NCBI GenBank assembly: GCA_963705155.1
Contig: CAVPJC010000017.1
Span: forward strand, 62,001 to 126,000
Reading direction: 5' to 3'
Origin: CAVPJC01 sp963705155
GTDB taxonomy: Bacteria > Chloroflexota > Anaerolineae > Anaerolineales > UBA4823
Length of the DNA: 64,000 nt
Positions within the stretch are counted from its first letter, which is position 1. The number at the start of each line of letters is the position of its first letter. A model generated the notes under the pieces. The model saw nothing but the letters and a program-made list of their open reading frames with translations, did not search any database and was not told where the DNA came from. Positions 8,675 to 18,024 of the stretch are shown piece after piece. The position numbers were made by a program, and so were the translations under genes.

Positions 8675-10794
8675 TCACTTCTGGCGCAACAGGCGGGAAG
8701 AATTGGCCAGGATGCCCAGATCGGGCAGGGATTGGGCGGCGGCGGCCAGAATGGGCGGCAGGAAAGCCCAGCGCAGCCAGGCTGAGGCCCACCACGTTAT
8801 AGACGGCGGTGAAGGCGATGTTCATCTTGACCACCCCCAGGGTGCGCCGGGCAATGCGCAGGGCCTCCGGCACCAGGCTCCAGTCGTCGCGCATCAGGGC
8901 GATATGGGCAGCCTCGATGGCGACGTCGCTGCCGGCTGCGCCCATGGCAATGCCCACATCTGCCTGGGCCAGGGCGGGCGCATCGTTCACGCCATCCCCC
9001 ACCATCACCACCGTGCGGCCCTGAGCTTGGTAGTCCTTGCACGATGGCGATCTTATCTTCCGGCAGCAGGCCGGCGCGGTAAGCGAATTCCCAAGCTGCG
9101 CTGCCAGGGCCGGCGGCGCTGCGCTCGATGATCGCCGGTGAGCAGCTCGATGTGCCGGATGCCCAATGTCCGCATCTCGCGGATGGCCTGCGGCACCTCC
9201 GGGCGCAGCGTATCGGCGGCAGCCAGCACACCCGCCAGGCTGCCATCCAGGGCTGACAAACAAGCAGGGTTTTGCCCTGCGCTTCCAGCTCCGCAACGGC
9301 GGCTGGCTGCTGTGGCCGTTCGCCGCCAGGCGCCGGCTGCCCACCTCCACCCGGCGGCCCTCGCACCAGGCGCGCACCCCGATGCCGGGCAGGGCTTCAA
9401 ACTCGTGCGGTTCAGCCAGAGCTGACCCCGCGCGGCGGGCCGCTGCGCCGCACCGCCTCCGCCAGCGGGTGCTCCGAATACCGCTCGGCGGATGCCGCCA
9501 GTGAAGAATCAGTTTTTGAGCACGATAGCAAGATCACTGTCCGGCCGATCTGCCAGCAGGTGAAATCCGTGATCTCCGGTTTGCCCAGGGTCAGCGTGCC
9601 GGTTTTGTCGATCAGCAGGGCATCGGCGCGCGCCAGAGTCTCCAGGTATTTGCCGCCCTTGATCATCAAGCCGCGTTTGGCCCCCGCACCGATGGAGGCC
9701 AGCATGGCGATCGGGGTAGCCAGGGCAAACGAGCACGAGCACGCCACCACCAGCACGGCCGCGGTGGCCAGCGGGTCGCGGCGCAGTAAGAAGGTGAGCA
9801 GGGCCACCCCGGCGACCACCGGCAAATAATAGGCCGAGAAGCGGTCGGCGATGCGCTGCACGGCAGCCCGGTGGGCTTCGGCCTCTTCCACCAGCCGGAT
9901 GACCCGGCCGAAGGTGGTATCGGCGCCCACGTGGGTGGCGCGCACGCGCAGGCTGCCCAGGCTGAGCAGCGTGGCGGCGAAAACGCGGCCGCCCGGCCCG
10001 GCTTCCACCGGCATGGACTTCGCCGGTGATGGCCGCCTGATCGATGGTGGCCTGCCCGGCGATCACCTCGCCATCCACCGGGATCTTCTCGCCCGGGCGA
10101 ACCACCACCGTGTCACCGGGTTGAATTTCAGCCACCGGCACTTCCATCCTCGTCATCCCCGCGCAGCAGGCGCGCCATCTGCGGAGCCAGGGCGGTCAGG
10201 TCTTTCACCGCCCGGCGGGCGCGCTCGGTGGTGAAATGCTCGGCGTAATCACCCACCCGCATGAAGAAGACCACCACCGCGGCGGTAGCCCACTCGCCCA
10301 CAGCCAGGGCGGCCAGCACGCCGACCGTCATCAAGCGTGTGGGCGATCACCTGGCGTTTGAGGGCGGCGCGGGCCACATTCAAGAATACGGGATAACCGG
10401 CTGCCAGCACAACCGCCAGCCCGATGGGCCACGGCACCTGTTTTGTGATGGCCTCAAACAGCCCGAACCACTCGCCCACCACTACCACAAAGAGCACCGC
10501 TCCAAAGACCACACCCAGCAGGGTCAAGACGGGACGGTTGAAGCCCTGCAATGCAACAGCCTGCTCCGAGGATTGTGTCTCGGGCAGGCTGTATCCGGCG
10601 CCCTGTACCGCCTTGCGGATGGCGGGAAGATCGACCCGGGCCGGGTCGTACTGGATGACCGCTTTTTCGGATGCCAGGTAAACGCTGACGGTTTCAACCC
10701 CTGGCAGTGCTGCGATGGCGTGTTGGACGTGCAGTGTGCATTCGGCGCAGTCCATGCCCTGCACCGGCACCTGCATGGTTTTCAGGATGGTCAT
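8675..10794 (-). CDS. P1B-type heavy-metal ATPase (heavily frameshifted)
   Basis: Metal-exporting P-type ATPase of about 706 residues in total, read through at least eight frameshifts. In order: an N-terminal heavy-metal domain with GMDCAECTLHV (CxxC at about residues 16-19), first membrane helices, actuator domain with AAITGE, the membrane motif ACSCSFALATP where most relatives have CPC, the phosphorylation site DKTGTLT, SEHPLAEAV (the HP motif) and VGDGVNDAPALAQADVG. The C-terminus, recovered in another frame, ends ILANSSRLLRQK with stop at 8675. The start ATG overlaps the stop of the upstream ABC ATPase by ATGA, so translation is coupled. CxxC domain and YN in the penultimate helix suggest Cu or Zn-type metals, but specificity is not certain. 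Confidence 0.85.
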
Positions 10795-12320
10795 TTAGCG
10801 GCAAACACCTTCTCGGATGCCACACCCGCCATGAGCAAGCCCAGCTGCTCTTTGGTCACTTTGCCAGCTTCGACGACATCCACAATCTGGCCGCGATACA
10901 TCACTGCAATGCGGTCTGAAAGGGCCATGATCTCATCCAGCTCGGCGGAAACGAGCAGCACGGCGGCGCCCTGATCGCGTATGCTGATGATCTGGCTGTG
11001 AATGTATTCGATGGAGCCAACATCCAGGCCGCGCGTGGGCTGATTGGCAATCAACAGGCGCACGGGGCGGCTCAACTCACGCGCCACAATCACTTTCTGC
11101 TGGTTGCCGCCCGAGAGGGTGGAGGTGGGCACATACGGACTGGGCGTGCGCACATCAAAATCCTTGACCAGTTTACGGGCATTGGCATCCACAGCCTGGT
11201 TGCGGATCACAAAACGCACACCAAAGGGAGGCCGGTAATAGGTGCACAGGATCAGGTTATCGGCAATGGGATAGGGCATCACCAGGCCATGTTTCTGGCG
11301 GTCTTCAGGAATGTGCGACAGGCCAATTTCAATCATCGGGCGGGAAGGTTTGCCGGTGACATCGTTGCCTTCCAACAGCACATGCCCGCTGCGCACCGCG
11401 CGCAAGCCGGTCAGCGCTTCCACCAGCTCGGTCTGCCCGTTGCCCTGAACACCCGCAACCCCCAACACCTCGCCGGCGCGCACATCCAGAGATAGATCTT
11501 GCACCGCGCTCAGACCGCGTTGGTCGGTCACCACCAGGTTATGGACTTCGAGGACTTTAGCGGCAGGTTTGGCGGGGGTTTTATCCACCGTCAGGATGAC
11601 CTCACGACCTACCATCATGGCAGCCAGGTGCGCTTCATCGGTTTCCGAGGGGATGGCCGTTCCGACGACCTTACCGCCGCGCATCACGGTAATCCGGTCG
11701 GCAATCGCCAGCACTTCTTTCAACTTGTGGGTGATAAATATGATCGAGACGCCCCGGCTGGTCAGCTCGCGCATGATGCGGACGAGGTCTTCCACCTCCT
11801 GCGGGGTAAGCACAGCCGTCGGTTCATCCAGGATCAGGATCTGGGCGTTGCGGTAGAGGGTTTTGACGATCTCCACACGCTGTTGAATCCCAACGGGGAG
11901 TTCGCGAACATAAGCATCAGGGTCGACATCCAATCCGTACTGACTGGAAACATCCCGCACCTTCTGCGAAACCGCATTACGGTCTAGCCGCCCGTTGTGC
12001 AACGTCTCAGAGCCCAGCATAATGTTCTCAGTAACTGTGAATACCGGGATTAACATAAAATGTTGGTGCACCATACCAATTCCCGCGGCAATCGCATCTT
12101 TGGGGGAATGGAAGGTAACCGGTTTCCCGTCGCATAAAATTTGGCCCTCATCCGGGGAATACAGCCCATACAATACATTCATCAGGGTGGTCTTGCCAGC
12201 GCCGTTTTCACCCAACAGGGCATGGATCTCGCCTGCCTTGAGGTCAAAATCCACCTTATCGTTGGCCAAAACCCCGGGGAAACTCTTCGAAATGCCACGA
12301 ACTTCGAGTACGCTTGTCAT
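10791..12320 (-). CDS. Nucleoside/sugar-type ABC transporter ATP-binding protein
   Basis: Double-domain ATPase (about 509 residues) of the BMP/YufO class that powers uptake of nucleosides or simple sugars. First half: Walker A GENGAGKTT (about residues 34-42), Q-loop region GIGMVHQHFMLIP, signature LPVGIQQRVEIVK and Walker B ILILDEPTAVL. Second half: a degenerate Walker A GVQGNGQTE and signature LSGGNQQKVIVARELS, with NQPTRGLDVG. This asymmetry is typical. The start at ATG 12320 (MTSVLEVRGISKSFP) is preferred over upstream alternatives because it matches the family N-terminus. The frame is intact. It is the fourth gene of the BMP operon and overlaps the metal ATPase by 4 bp. Confidence 0.92.
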   Translation of the reverse strand: MTSVLEVRGISKSFPGVLANDKVDFDLKAGEIHALLGENGAGKTTLMNVLYGLYSPDEGQILCDGKPVTFHSPKDAIAAGIGMVHQHFMLIPVFTVTENIMLGSETLHNGRLDRNAVSQKVRDVSSQYGLDVDPDAYVRELPVGIQQRVEIVKTLYRNAQILILDEPTAVLTPQEVEDLVRIMRELTSRGVSIIFITHKLKEVLAIADRITVMRGGKVVGTAIPSETDEAHLAAMMVGREVILTVDKTPAKPAAKVLEVHNLVVTDQRGLSAVQDLSLDVRAGEVLGVAGVQGNGQTELVEALTGLRAVRSGHVLLEGNDVTGKPSRPMIEIGLSHIPEDRQKHGLVMPYPIADNLILCTYYRPPFGVRFVIRNQAVDANARKLVKDFDVRTPSPYVPTSTLSGGNQQKVIVARELSRPVRLLIANQPTRGLDVGSIEYIHSQIISIRDQGAAVLLVSAELDEIMALSDRIAVMYRGQIVDVVEAGKVTKEQLGLLMAGVASEKVFAAK

Positions 12321-12342
12321 TGTTCGCTCCAACAATTCCGCG

Positions 12343-13412
12343 TTACTTCTCATACGCCTGACCATCGGCGGCGGGTGGTGTCGTCTTGCCGATGATACCG
12401 GTCATGATCAGCATGGTCAAAATATAGGGCACCAGGCCGACCACATACGACTGCTGCAAGAAAGCCCACTGCGCCGGGATATATTCCCGGAAAAACTGCA
12501 GGTTGATCTGCAGGGCCTGTGCCGCGCCAAAAACCAGGGCGGCAGCCCAGGCCCCAAACGGCGACCAGTTGCCAAAGATCATGGCTGCCAGGGCAATAAA
12601 ACCGCGACCATTGGTCATCAACGGCTCAAAGGAAGGCACCAATTCCAGGGTGAAGTAAGCGCCGCCCAGGCCGGCGATCATACCGCCGATGATGACGTTG
12701 GCATAACGCATGCGGTAAACGTTAATGCCCACGGTATCTGCTGCGCGGGGGTGCTCGCCGACAGCCCGCGTGCGCAATCCCCAGCGGGTATAAAAAAGAA
12801 CATAATGGGTGACCACAACCAGGAGAATGGCCGAAATGGCTATCGGCTGCTGCTCGAATATTTTACCGACGACCGGAATATCCACCAGGAATGGGACCGC
12901 CAGGCGGGGTAGCACGCCGGGTGCATGCGGCACCTGCCCGCCGAAGACGCTGCCTTGTTCAAAAAACAATTGCCGGTTGAGAAAACCGCTGACGCCAATC
13001 GCCAGGATGTTGATCACCGTTCCGCCAATGATCTGATCGACTTTATAGGTAATCGAGAGGACGGCGTGCAGCAACCCCAGCAGACCGCCGGTCAGCATCG
13101 CAATTAATACCCAAAAATCAGGCTGGGAAGGGGTGCAACCTTAAGAATTGTGTTGAAATAGATAGCGCCAAACCAACCGAAGAATGCGGCAGCCAGCATC
13201 ATCCCTTCGATGCCGATATTGACCACGCCGGACCGTTCACAATAAATGCCGCACAGCGCTCCCAGGGTCAACGGGGTAGCCACAGCGATGGTGGTAGCAA
13301 ACATACTGACGATGATTACCGCGGGGGAAACCTGCCCACCGCCAATCAGAACCACTACGCCGATGAGCACGATGATAATCAAAGCGATGAAGCCAAAGCG
13401 TCTCAGTTCCAT
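12343..13412 (-). CDS. ABC transporter permease, second subunit (one frameshift)
   Basis: BPD_transp_2-type permease of the nucleoside/BMP transporter. The first frame carries TLGALCGIYCERSGVVNIGIEGMM, the family hallmark; after the break at a C-run near 13125 the second frame continues LIAMLTGGLLGLLHAVLSI and runs to TTPPAADGQAYEK. Adding one C to the run joins them as APPSQPDFWVLIAM, so a one-base deletion explains the break. About 356 residues with around 9-10 membrane helices. ATG 13412 has AGGAGGTCAAT just before it and starts 9 nt after the first permease ends. Substrate class is inferred from the BMP lipoprotein upstream. Confidence 0.88.
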
Positions 13413-13421
13413 ATTGACCTC

Positions 13422-14564
13422 CTATCCCCCCCAGCCGCGGGTGAGCACCACGCGTTCCTGCGGGCGCGGATGCGGTAGATGTAACGCACAATAGCATCGG
13501 CAGCCACGAAAAGCAGAATAAGCGCCTGGATGATCGAAATCACATCCACCGGGATCTGGGTGAGGAACTGCATGCGTGTACCCCCGTTGCGCATGGCGCC
13601 GAACAGCAGGGCTGCCGAGAACCACACCCAGGGGGTGGTTTTTGCCCAGCAGCGCAATAGCGATGGCGTCGAAGCCGTACCCCACGGAAAAACCCAATTC
13701 GTGGCGATAATTCAGAGCCGTGACTTCAATGACACCGGCAAAGCCTGCCATCATCCCGGAAAGGGCCATGGTCACCACGGTGATCCAGGGCACATTAATT
13801 CCCGCGTAACGGGCAGCATCCGGGTTAGCGCCCACGGTTCGGATTTCAAATCCCAGGGTGGTCTTCCAGAGCAGCCACCAGATCACCACCGCCATGACCA
13901 GCGCCAGGATGAAGCCCCAGTGAACACGGTAAGCTTCAAACAGCGGCGGAATGCGGGCGCCTGCAGCAATTTCGGGTGTGCGGGCGATCACGTTGAGCGG
14001 GTTAGGGTCTTTCATCGGGCCGTTCAAAAGAAAGCTGACGATGTTCAGGGCAATATAGTTCATCATAATGGTGTTGATGACTTCATGGGCGCCCGTACGT
14101 GCTTTCAACCAGCCTGGAATTGCACCCCAGATGGCCCCTGCCAGCAGACCCGCAAAAATCGCCAGTGGAATGTGGATGATGGCAGGAAGGGTCACACCCA
14201 GCATTTCGGGGAGAGCATAGCCCACCCAGGCAGCCGCCACCGCACCCAGCGCCAGCTGGCCTTCGGCGCCAATATTGAACAGCCCGCCCTTGAAAGCTAT
14301 CGCCACCGCCAGCCCCGCAAAAATATAGGGCGAAGCCCACACCATCGTCTCGCTGATGGCATTGAGCGAGCCAAAAGCGCCCTGAAAAAGGCCGGCATAG
14401 GCAGCAAACGGGTTGCCGCCTGCCAGGGCAATCACAATTCCACCAACAATCATGGCAGTTAATACAGCGAGGAATGGCACCAGAATGGCATTTACCGACG
14501 AGCGCGTATTGCTGTCAGCTTTTTTACCGGGTGTTTTACCCTCTTGCTGTTCGGATTCTTCCAT
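13422..14564 (-). CDS. ABC transporter permease, first subunit (frameshifted near 3' end)
   Basis: BPD_transp_2 permease of the BMP operon. The motif FKGGLFNIGAEGQLALGAV (substrate-path signature), TGAHEVINTIMMNYIALNI and RTVGANPDAARYAGIN are typical. The frame is lost near 13645 (GKNHPLGVV); the next frame gives FSAALLFGAMRNGGTRMQ and VDVISIIQALILLFVAA, and a second shift near 13470 leads to PQERVVLTRGWGG with stop at 13422. ATG 14564 is chosen over 14579 because GAGG lies 9 nt upstream of it. About 380 residues, with an N-terminal charged extension. The strong hairpin at 14751-14785 separates it from the lipoprotein gene. Confidence 0.88.
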   Translation of the reverse strand: MEESEQQEGKTPGKKADSNTRSSVNAILVPFLAVLTAMIVGGIVIALAGGNPFAAYAGLFQGAFGSLNAISETMVWASPYIFAGLAVAIAFKGGLFNIGAEGQLALGAVAAAWVGYALPEMLGVTLPAIIHIPLAIFAGLLAGAIWGAIPGWLKARTGAHEVINTIMMNYIALNIVSFLLNGPMKDPNPLNVIARTPEIAAGARIPPLFEAYRVHWGFILALVMAVVIWWLLWKTTLGFEIRTVGANPDAARYAGINVPWITVVTMALSGMMAGFAGVIEVTALNYRHELGFSVGYGFDAIAIALLGKNHPLGVVLGSPAVRRHAQRGYTHAVPHPDPGGCDFDHPGAYSAFRGCRCYCALHLPHPRPQERVVLTRGWGG

Positions 14565-14750
14565 AGGATGAAACCTCATGTTTTAGAGTCTTCCTACCCG
14601 GGTAGAGAAAACCCTTATCGGGGAACTTCAGGTGACGCAACCCGCTTTTATCCCAAATAGGGATGCTTATCGCGGTTTGCCCAAAAGACCTTCATTAGAC
14701 AGAATGCAGAAGCAAAGCCTCTGCACTCCGATTCCCTACATGATTTTGAT

Positions 14751-14785
14751 AAAAGGGAAAGGAAGATTGGCTTCCTTTCCCTTTT
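14751..14785 (-). promoter_or_regulatory. Intercistronic hairpin after the BMP lipoprotein gene
   Basis: Perfect 15-bp stem AAAAGGGAAAGGAAG / CTTCCTTTCCCTTTT with a 5-nt loop, 17 nt past the lipoprotein stop. With only a short U-tract it may be a partial terminator or an mRNA-stabilising structure that favours the binding protein over the permeases. Confidence 0.65.
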
Positions 14786-14802
14786 TGCAACAGAAACAGG
14801 TA

Positions 14803-15834
14803 TTATGAACCGGGCTTGACGGGGGCGACGTTGGTCTGGAGCGAGCCGTCCTTGAGGGCTGCGGCGATCTCTTCCATCTTGGCCTTCACGTCGGCAGGCA
14901 CCTGGCTGTCCAGATCATGGAACGGGGCATAGCCAGCCTGACCAAAGTAGTTGCCGCTGGGGAAGTTGCCGTCTTTGGCCAGCTTGATCAGGTCGAAGGT
15001 GCCGGGGGTGAGCAGCTTCATGGCGCTGGAGAGCAGCACTTTCTGCGCTTCGGGCACGGTGAAGTACTGGTCGGTGTCAACACCGATGGCGTATACACCC
15101 TTTTCAGCTGCGCCCAACAGAGCGCCATTGCCGGTCTTGCCGCCGGCGCCAAAGATGATATCGACACCCTTGTCGATCATGGAGATGGCGGTGGTCTTGC
15201 CCCACTCAGGATCAACGAAGGTCTTATCGAAACCGACATCGTTGTGGTAGATCACGTTGATTTCGACAGCGGGATTGATATACAGTGCGCCTGCGCGGTA
15301 GCCTTCACCAAAGCGCCACACCGGAGGCACAGCATCGGTGCCCAAGACGGCGCCGATCTTGCCGCTCTTGCTCATCAGCGCAGCCAGTGCGCCCACCAGG
15401 AAGCCAGACTGATCTTCAGGGAAGTTCAAACCGGCGAGATTGGCAACCACATCCGTTTGGAATTGATCCACGCCGAGGAACTTGACATCCGGGTATTTCT
15501 TGGCAGCAGCAATCGTGGCCTCACCCAGAGCAAAGCCAACCGTGACGATCACATCGTACTTTTCATCTGCGAAGGTGGCGATGTTCTTGTCGTAATCCTT
15601 GGCATCCGTAGTTTCGATATACTGAACGATGGCGCCCAGATCTTTCTCGGCCAACTTCACGCCTTCCCAGGTGGACTGGTTGAAGGATTTGTCATCGATC
15701 TTGCCGACGTCGGTTACCAGACCCACGCAGAAGACCTCCGCTTTGGAGCAATCGGGCTTGCTGGGGCCGCAGGCGCTCAGAAGCATGGCTGCGATCACGA
15801 GTACCGCCATCAGTGTATACAGTTTCTTAGACAT
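14803..15834 (-). CDS. BMP-family (PnrA-like) nucleoside-binding lipoprotein
   Basis: Extracellular substrate-binding lipoprotein of 343 residues. The signal peptide ends with the lipobox LLSACG (Cys at about residue 22). The mature part shows VGLVTDVGKIDDKSFNQSTW, the BMP/Med hallmark, and FGAGGKTGNGALLGAAEKGVYAIGVDTDQ in its C-terminal lobe (quoted motifs at about residues 37-56 and 226-254). BMP proteins with this type of ATPase and two permeases import purine nucleosides in studied cases. ATG 15834 has AGGAGGAG upstream. The gene heads the operon and is followed by a strong hairpin. The stop codon is TAA. Confidence 0.92.
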   Translation of the reverse strand: MSKKLYTLMAVLVIAAMLLSACGPSKPDCSKAEVFCVGLVTDVGKIDDKSFNQSTWEGVKLAEKDLGAIVQYIETTDAKDYDKNIATFADEKYDVIVTVGFALGEATIAAAKKYPDVKFLGVDQFQTDVVANLAGLNFPEDQSGFLVGALAALMSKSGKIGAVLGTDAVPPVWRFGEGYRAGALYINPAVEINVIYHNDVGFDKTFVDPEWGKTTAISMIDKGVDIIFGAGGKTGNGALLGAAEKGVYAIGVDTDQYFTVPEAQKVLLSSAMKLLTPGTFDLIKLAKDGNFPSGNYFGQAGYAPFHDLDSQVPADVKAKMEEIAAALKDGSLQTNVAPVKPGS

Positions 15835-15854
15835 TTATTTTCTCCTCCTCAAAG

Positions 15855-15943
15855 AGAAATTGGGGAATTCTTTTCACGAAATAGTTTGGGAGCGGTAAAA
15901 AAAGAAAGCGCACAATCTGTCTGATTAGAGAACCTCCTTATTC
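15855..15943 (-). promoter_or_regulatory. Leader of the BMP gene with motifs shared with oppA1
   Basis: On the minus strand the leader carries CCCCAATTTCT (15855-15865) and, about 60 nt further upstream, GAATAAGGAGGTTCTCTAA (15925-15943). Both recur in the leader of the circularly permuted peptide-binding gene (30735-30745 exact; 30785-30803, 16 of 19). The upper element holds a Shine-Dalgarno-like AGGAGGT with no start codon close behind it. Confidence 0.4.
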
Positions 15944-16099
15944 AAAAGTGAAAATTCAATTGGGCTTTCTCCCGGTTAATTTGCCAATAAACCTGCCAAC
16001 CGGTGCGCCCGGTTTCCATCCCTTTCCATACAAGTCTAGCATGAAGCTTACTAAAAAGCAACTATGTCATTCATCATTTTTGGGTTTTTAACCAACAAT

Positions 16100-17164
16100 T
16101 TATGGCGCCGGAGTGACCAGGCTGGCGCCGGTATCGATCAGACCAGCCATCAAATCACCCAGCATTTCTTCAGCCAGGCGCTGCCGCCCCGGGCTGAGCA
16201 AGGCGGGATTGGCGCCGCTGATCCCCAGCGGAAGGGCCACATACACAGCCTCGCCGCCCTGCAGGATCTTCCCCCAGACCTCCGCCACGGGCTCAAGCAC
16301 ATCTCCGCTACCCAACGAGGCCACCCAGCTCTCCTGCAAATCCGCCGGCGGTGAGTCGGGCAGGATGAGGTGGATACCCGCCTGTGCCAGGTCGTTCAGC
16401 AGCGGCTCTTGCGCCAGTGTGGGAACGATATAGGCTGTTTCCACCTGCCAGGAAGACAGGTATGTCACGGCTGCTTGCCAATCTGCCGGGCCGGCGGAGG
16501 GCGGCAGCTCCACGACAATCGGGTAGCCAGAAGCCGGGAAAGGCGGGTAAGCCGGCAGGCACAGGCCGCAAAAGTATGTAACCCCATTGGCGTACCCCTG
16601 GCTGGCGGATGCGCCCTGGGCGGTGCCGCTCTCGGTGATAATCCCCACCCGCCAATCGGTGGTGATTTCGGCGGCAATAAAGCCAGCCAGAAAGCCGGTT
16701 TGATCGGGGCTGCCGCCGGAGGCGTCAATAACGCTCAGGTTTGCGCCGGCGGTCAACCCGGGTATGCCCACCGCCAGAAAGTGGGCGTCCGGAGCAGCGG
16801 CCGCCAGGGCAACCACACCGGGGTCGGGCGGCAGCACCACCACGGCGCGTACGTCAGCCAGCTCGGCGGGCGCCAGCGCGGGCAGCACCTGGAAACGCAG
16901 CCCGGCCTGATCTGCCGGCGCGCTCAACACAGGCTGGAGTGTATTCACCCAGGCCGGGTCGGCTCCAGGCGGGGCCAGCAGCACGACGCGCGGCGCCAGC
17001 GGGGTTGGCGATGGCTCTGGACTGGGAGAAGCGGTGGGCAAAGGCGCTGGCTCTGCCGTGGGGGTAGGGGTGGGCACTGGATTGGCCAGCGAACAGGCCG
17101 AAACGAAGACTGCCAGGAAGAGAATCAACAGGGAGCGTCTTGCGTGCTGGAATGAGGAATTCAC
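16100..17164 (-). CDS. Orphan BMP-like lipoprotein
   Basis: A secreted lipoprotein of about 354 residues, signal peptide SLLILFLAVFVSACS with lipobox VSAC. A Pro/Thr/Ala-rich linker (PVPTPTPTAEPAPLP) tethers a two-lobe binding domain resembling a diverged BMP protein: VVLLAPPGADPAWV, QTGFLAGFIAAEITTDWRVGI and WGKILQGGEAVYVALPLGI. No permease or ATPase is adjacent on the same transcript; it may share the nearby BMP transporter or act in sensing. The longest frame begins with TTG 17194, but GTG 17164 gives a better signal peptide; the start is therefore uncertain. It is divergently oriented to the B3/B4-domain gene. Confidence 0.7.
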   Translation of the reverse strand: MNSSFQHARRSLLILFLAVFVSACSLANPVPTPTPTAEPAPLPTASPSPEPSPTPLAPRVVLLAPPGADPAWVNTLQPVLSAPADQAGLRFQVLPALAPAELADVRAVVVLPPDPGVVALAAAAPDAHFLAVGIPGLTAGANLSVIDASGGSPDQTGFLAGFIAAEITTDWRVGIITESGTAQGASASQGYANGVTYFCGLCLPAYPPFPASGYPIVVELPPSAGPADWQAAVTYLSSWQVETAYIVPTLAQEPLLNDLAQAGIHLILPDSPPADLQESWVASLGSGDVLEPVAEVWGKILQGGEAVYVALPLGISGANPALLSPGRQRLAEEMLGDLMAGLIDTGASLVTPAP

Positions 17165-17294
17165 AGTGAGTTGTCCATAATGGGTGTAGCCCAATTTTAC
17201 TATATCTCACCGGTCTACTCAGGCAGGCTGGCAGCCATTTGCCCTCCAGGCGAACTTTTCTCCACTGCACCCGGGCGGGGCTCATTCCTGCTGC

Positions 17295-17303
17295 TGGTAT
17301 AAT
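17295..17303 (+). promoter_or_regulatory. Extended -10 placed for leaderless transcription
   Basis: TGGTATAAT ends 7 nt before ATG 17311. With normal spacing, transcription would start at or next to the A of ATG. No Shine-Dalgarno is present. Confidence 0.6.
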
Positions 17304-17310
17304 CGCCAGC

Positions 17311-17988
17311 ATGAATACCTTTCAATATCACCCGGATGTCCTGTCACATTTTCCACACCTGGCAGGCGGCGCAATGCTGGGCCAGGAGCTTGAAAATGGC
17401 CCCACGCCGTCGGCGCTGCGCCAGGCTTTTCTGGAAGAACAACAGCACGCTCTGGCCCGTATCGGCAGCACTGCGCTGAGCGAACTGGAGACACTGGCAG
17501 GCTGGCGGGCTGCTTTTCGCCTGTTCAATGTGGACCCCACTCAATACCGCAGCGCAGCCGAATCGCTGCTGCGCCGCCTGACCAAAAAGGGCGATATCCC
17601 ATCCATCAACACCATTGTAGATGCCTGTAACCTGGTGAGCATTCGTTATGCTCTTCCGGTGGCAGCCTTTGACCTGCGCCAGGTGCAGGGGACGATCCGC
17701 GTCCACTTTGCCAGCGGGGGCGAGCAGTTCAGGCCGCTGGGCGGGGATGCCGCCGAACACCCTGAGCCGGGCGAAGTGATCTTCTCGGATGAAACCGGGC
17801 TGGTGGTGGCCCGGCGCTGGTGCTGGCGGCAGAGCCAGGAGAGCGCCGCGCGTGAAGATACCCGCAGCGCCCTCTTTACGATAGAAGCCCAACACTCAAC
17901 CGGCATGGCTGCCGTCACCCGGGCCATGCAGGATCTGCAAGGGCTGCTCTCAACCTACGCCGGGGGCAGTTACACCAGGGTGATGTGA
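17311..17988 (+). CDS. B3/B4 tRNA-binding domain protein
   Basis: A 225-residue stand-alone B3/4-domain protein, related to the editing module of the phenylalanyl-tRNA synthetase beta subunit. Recognisable stretches are GWRAAFRLFNVDPTQYRSAAE, SINTIVDACNLVSIRYALPV and FSDETGLVVARRWCWRQS (positions about 67-87, 102-121 and 176-193). Free-standing members have been proposed to hydrolyse mischarged amino acids, but no role is proven. The start at ATG 17311 is set by the TATAAT 7 nt upstream, which suggests a leaderless mRNA, and by the absence of a ribosome binding site for longer forms. The frame is intact. Confidence 0.82.
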   Translation: MNTFQYHPDVLSHFPHLAGGAMLGQELENGPTPSALRQAFLEEQQHALARIGSTALSELETLAGWRAAFRLFNVDPTQYRSAAESLLRRLTKKGDIPSINTIVDACNLVSIRYALPVAAFDLRQVQGTIRVHFASGGEQFRPLGGDAAEHPEPGEVIFSDETGLVVARRWCWRQSQESAAREDTRSALFTIEAQHSTGMAAVTRAMQDLQGLLSTYAGGSYTRVM

Positions 17989-18010
17989 GAACCGTGCACC
18001 GATAATCCTG

Positions 18011-18016
18011 TATAAT
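18011..18016 (+). promoter_or_regulatory. Consensus -10 placed for leaderless transcription
   Basis: Perfect TATAAT, 8 nt before ATG 18025, with no Shine-Dalgarno. Expected start of transcription coincides with the start codon. Confidence 0.55.
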
Positions 18017-18024
18017 AAACCCGT

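Noticed and set aside
11995..12912. 305-aa plus-strand frame
   Set aside because: Antisense to the ABC ATPase and permease genes; no domain visible.
14917..15924. 335-aa plus-strand frame over the BMP gene
   Set aside because: Shadow of a well-conserved lipoprotein; starts and ends have no signals.
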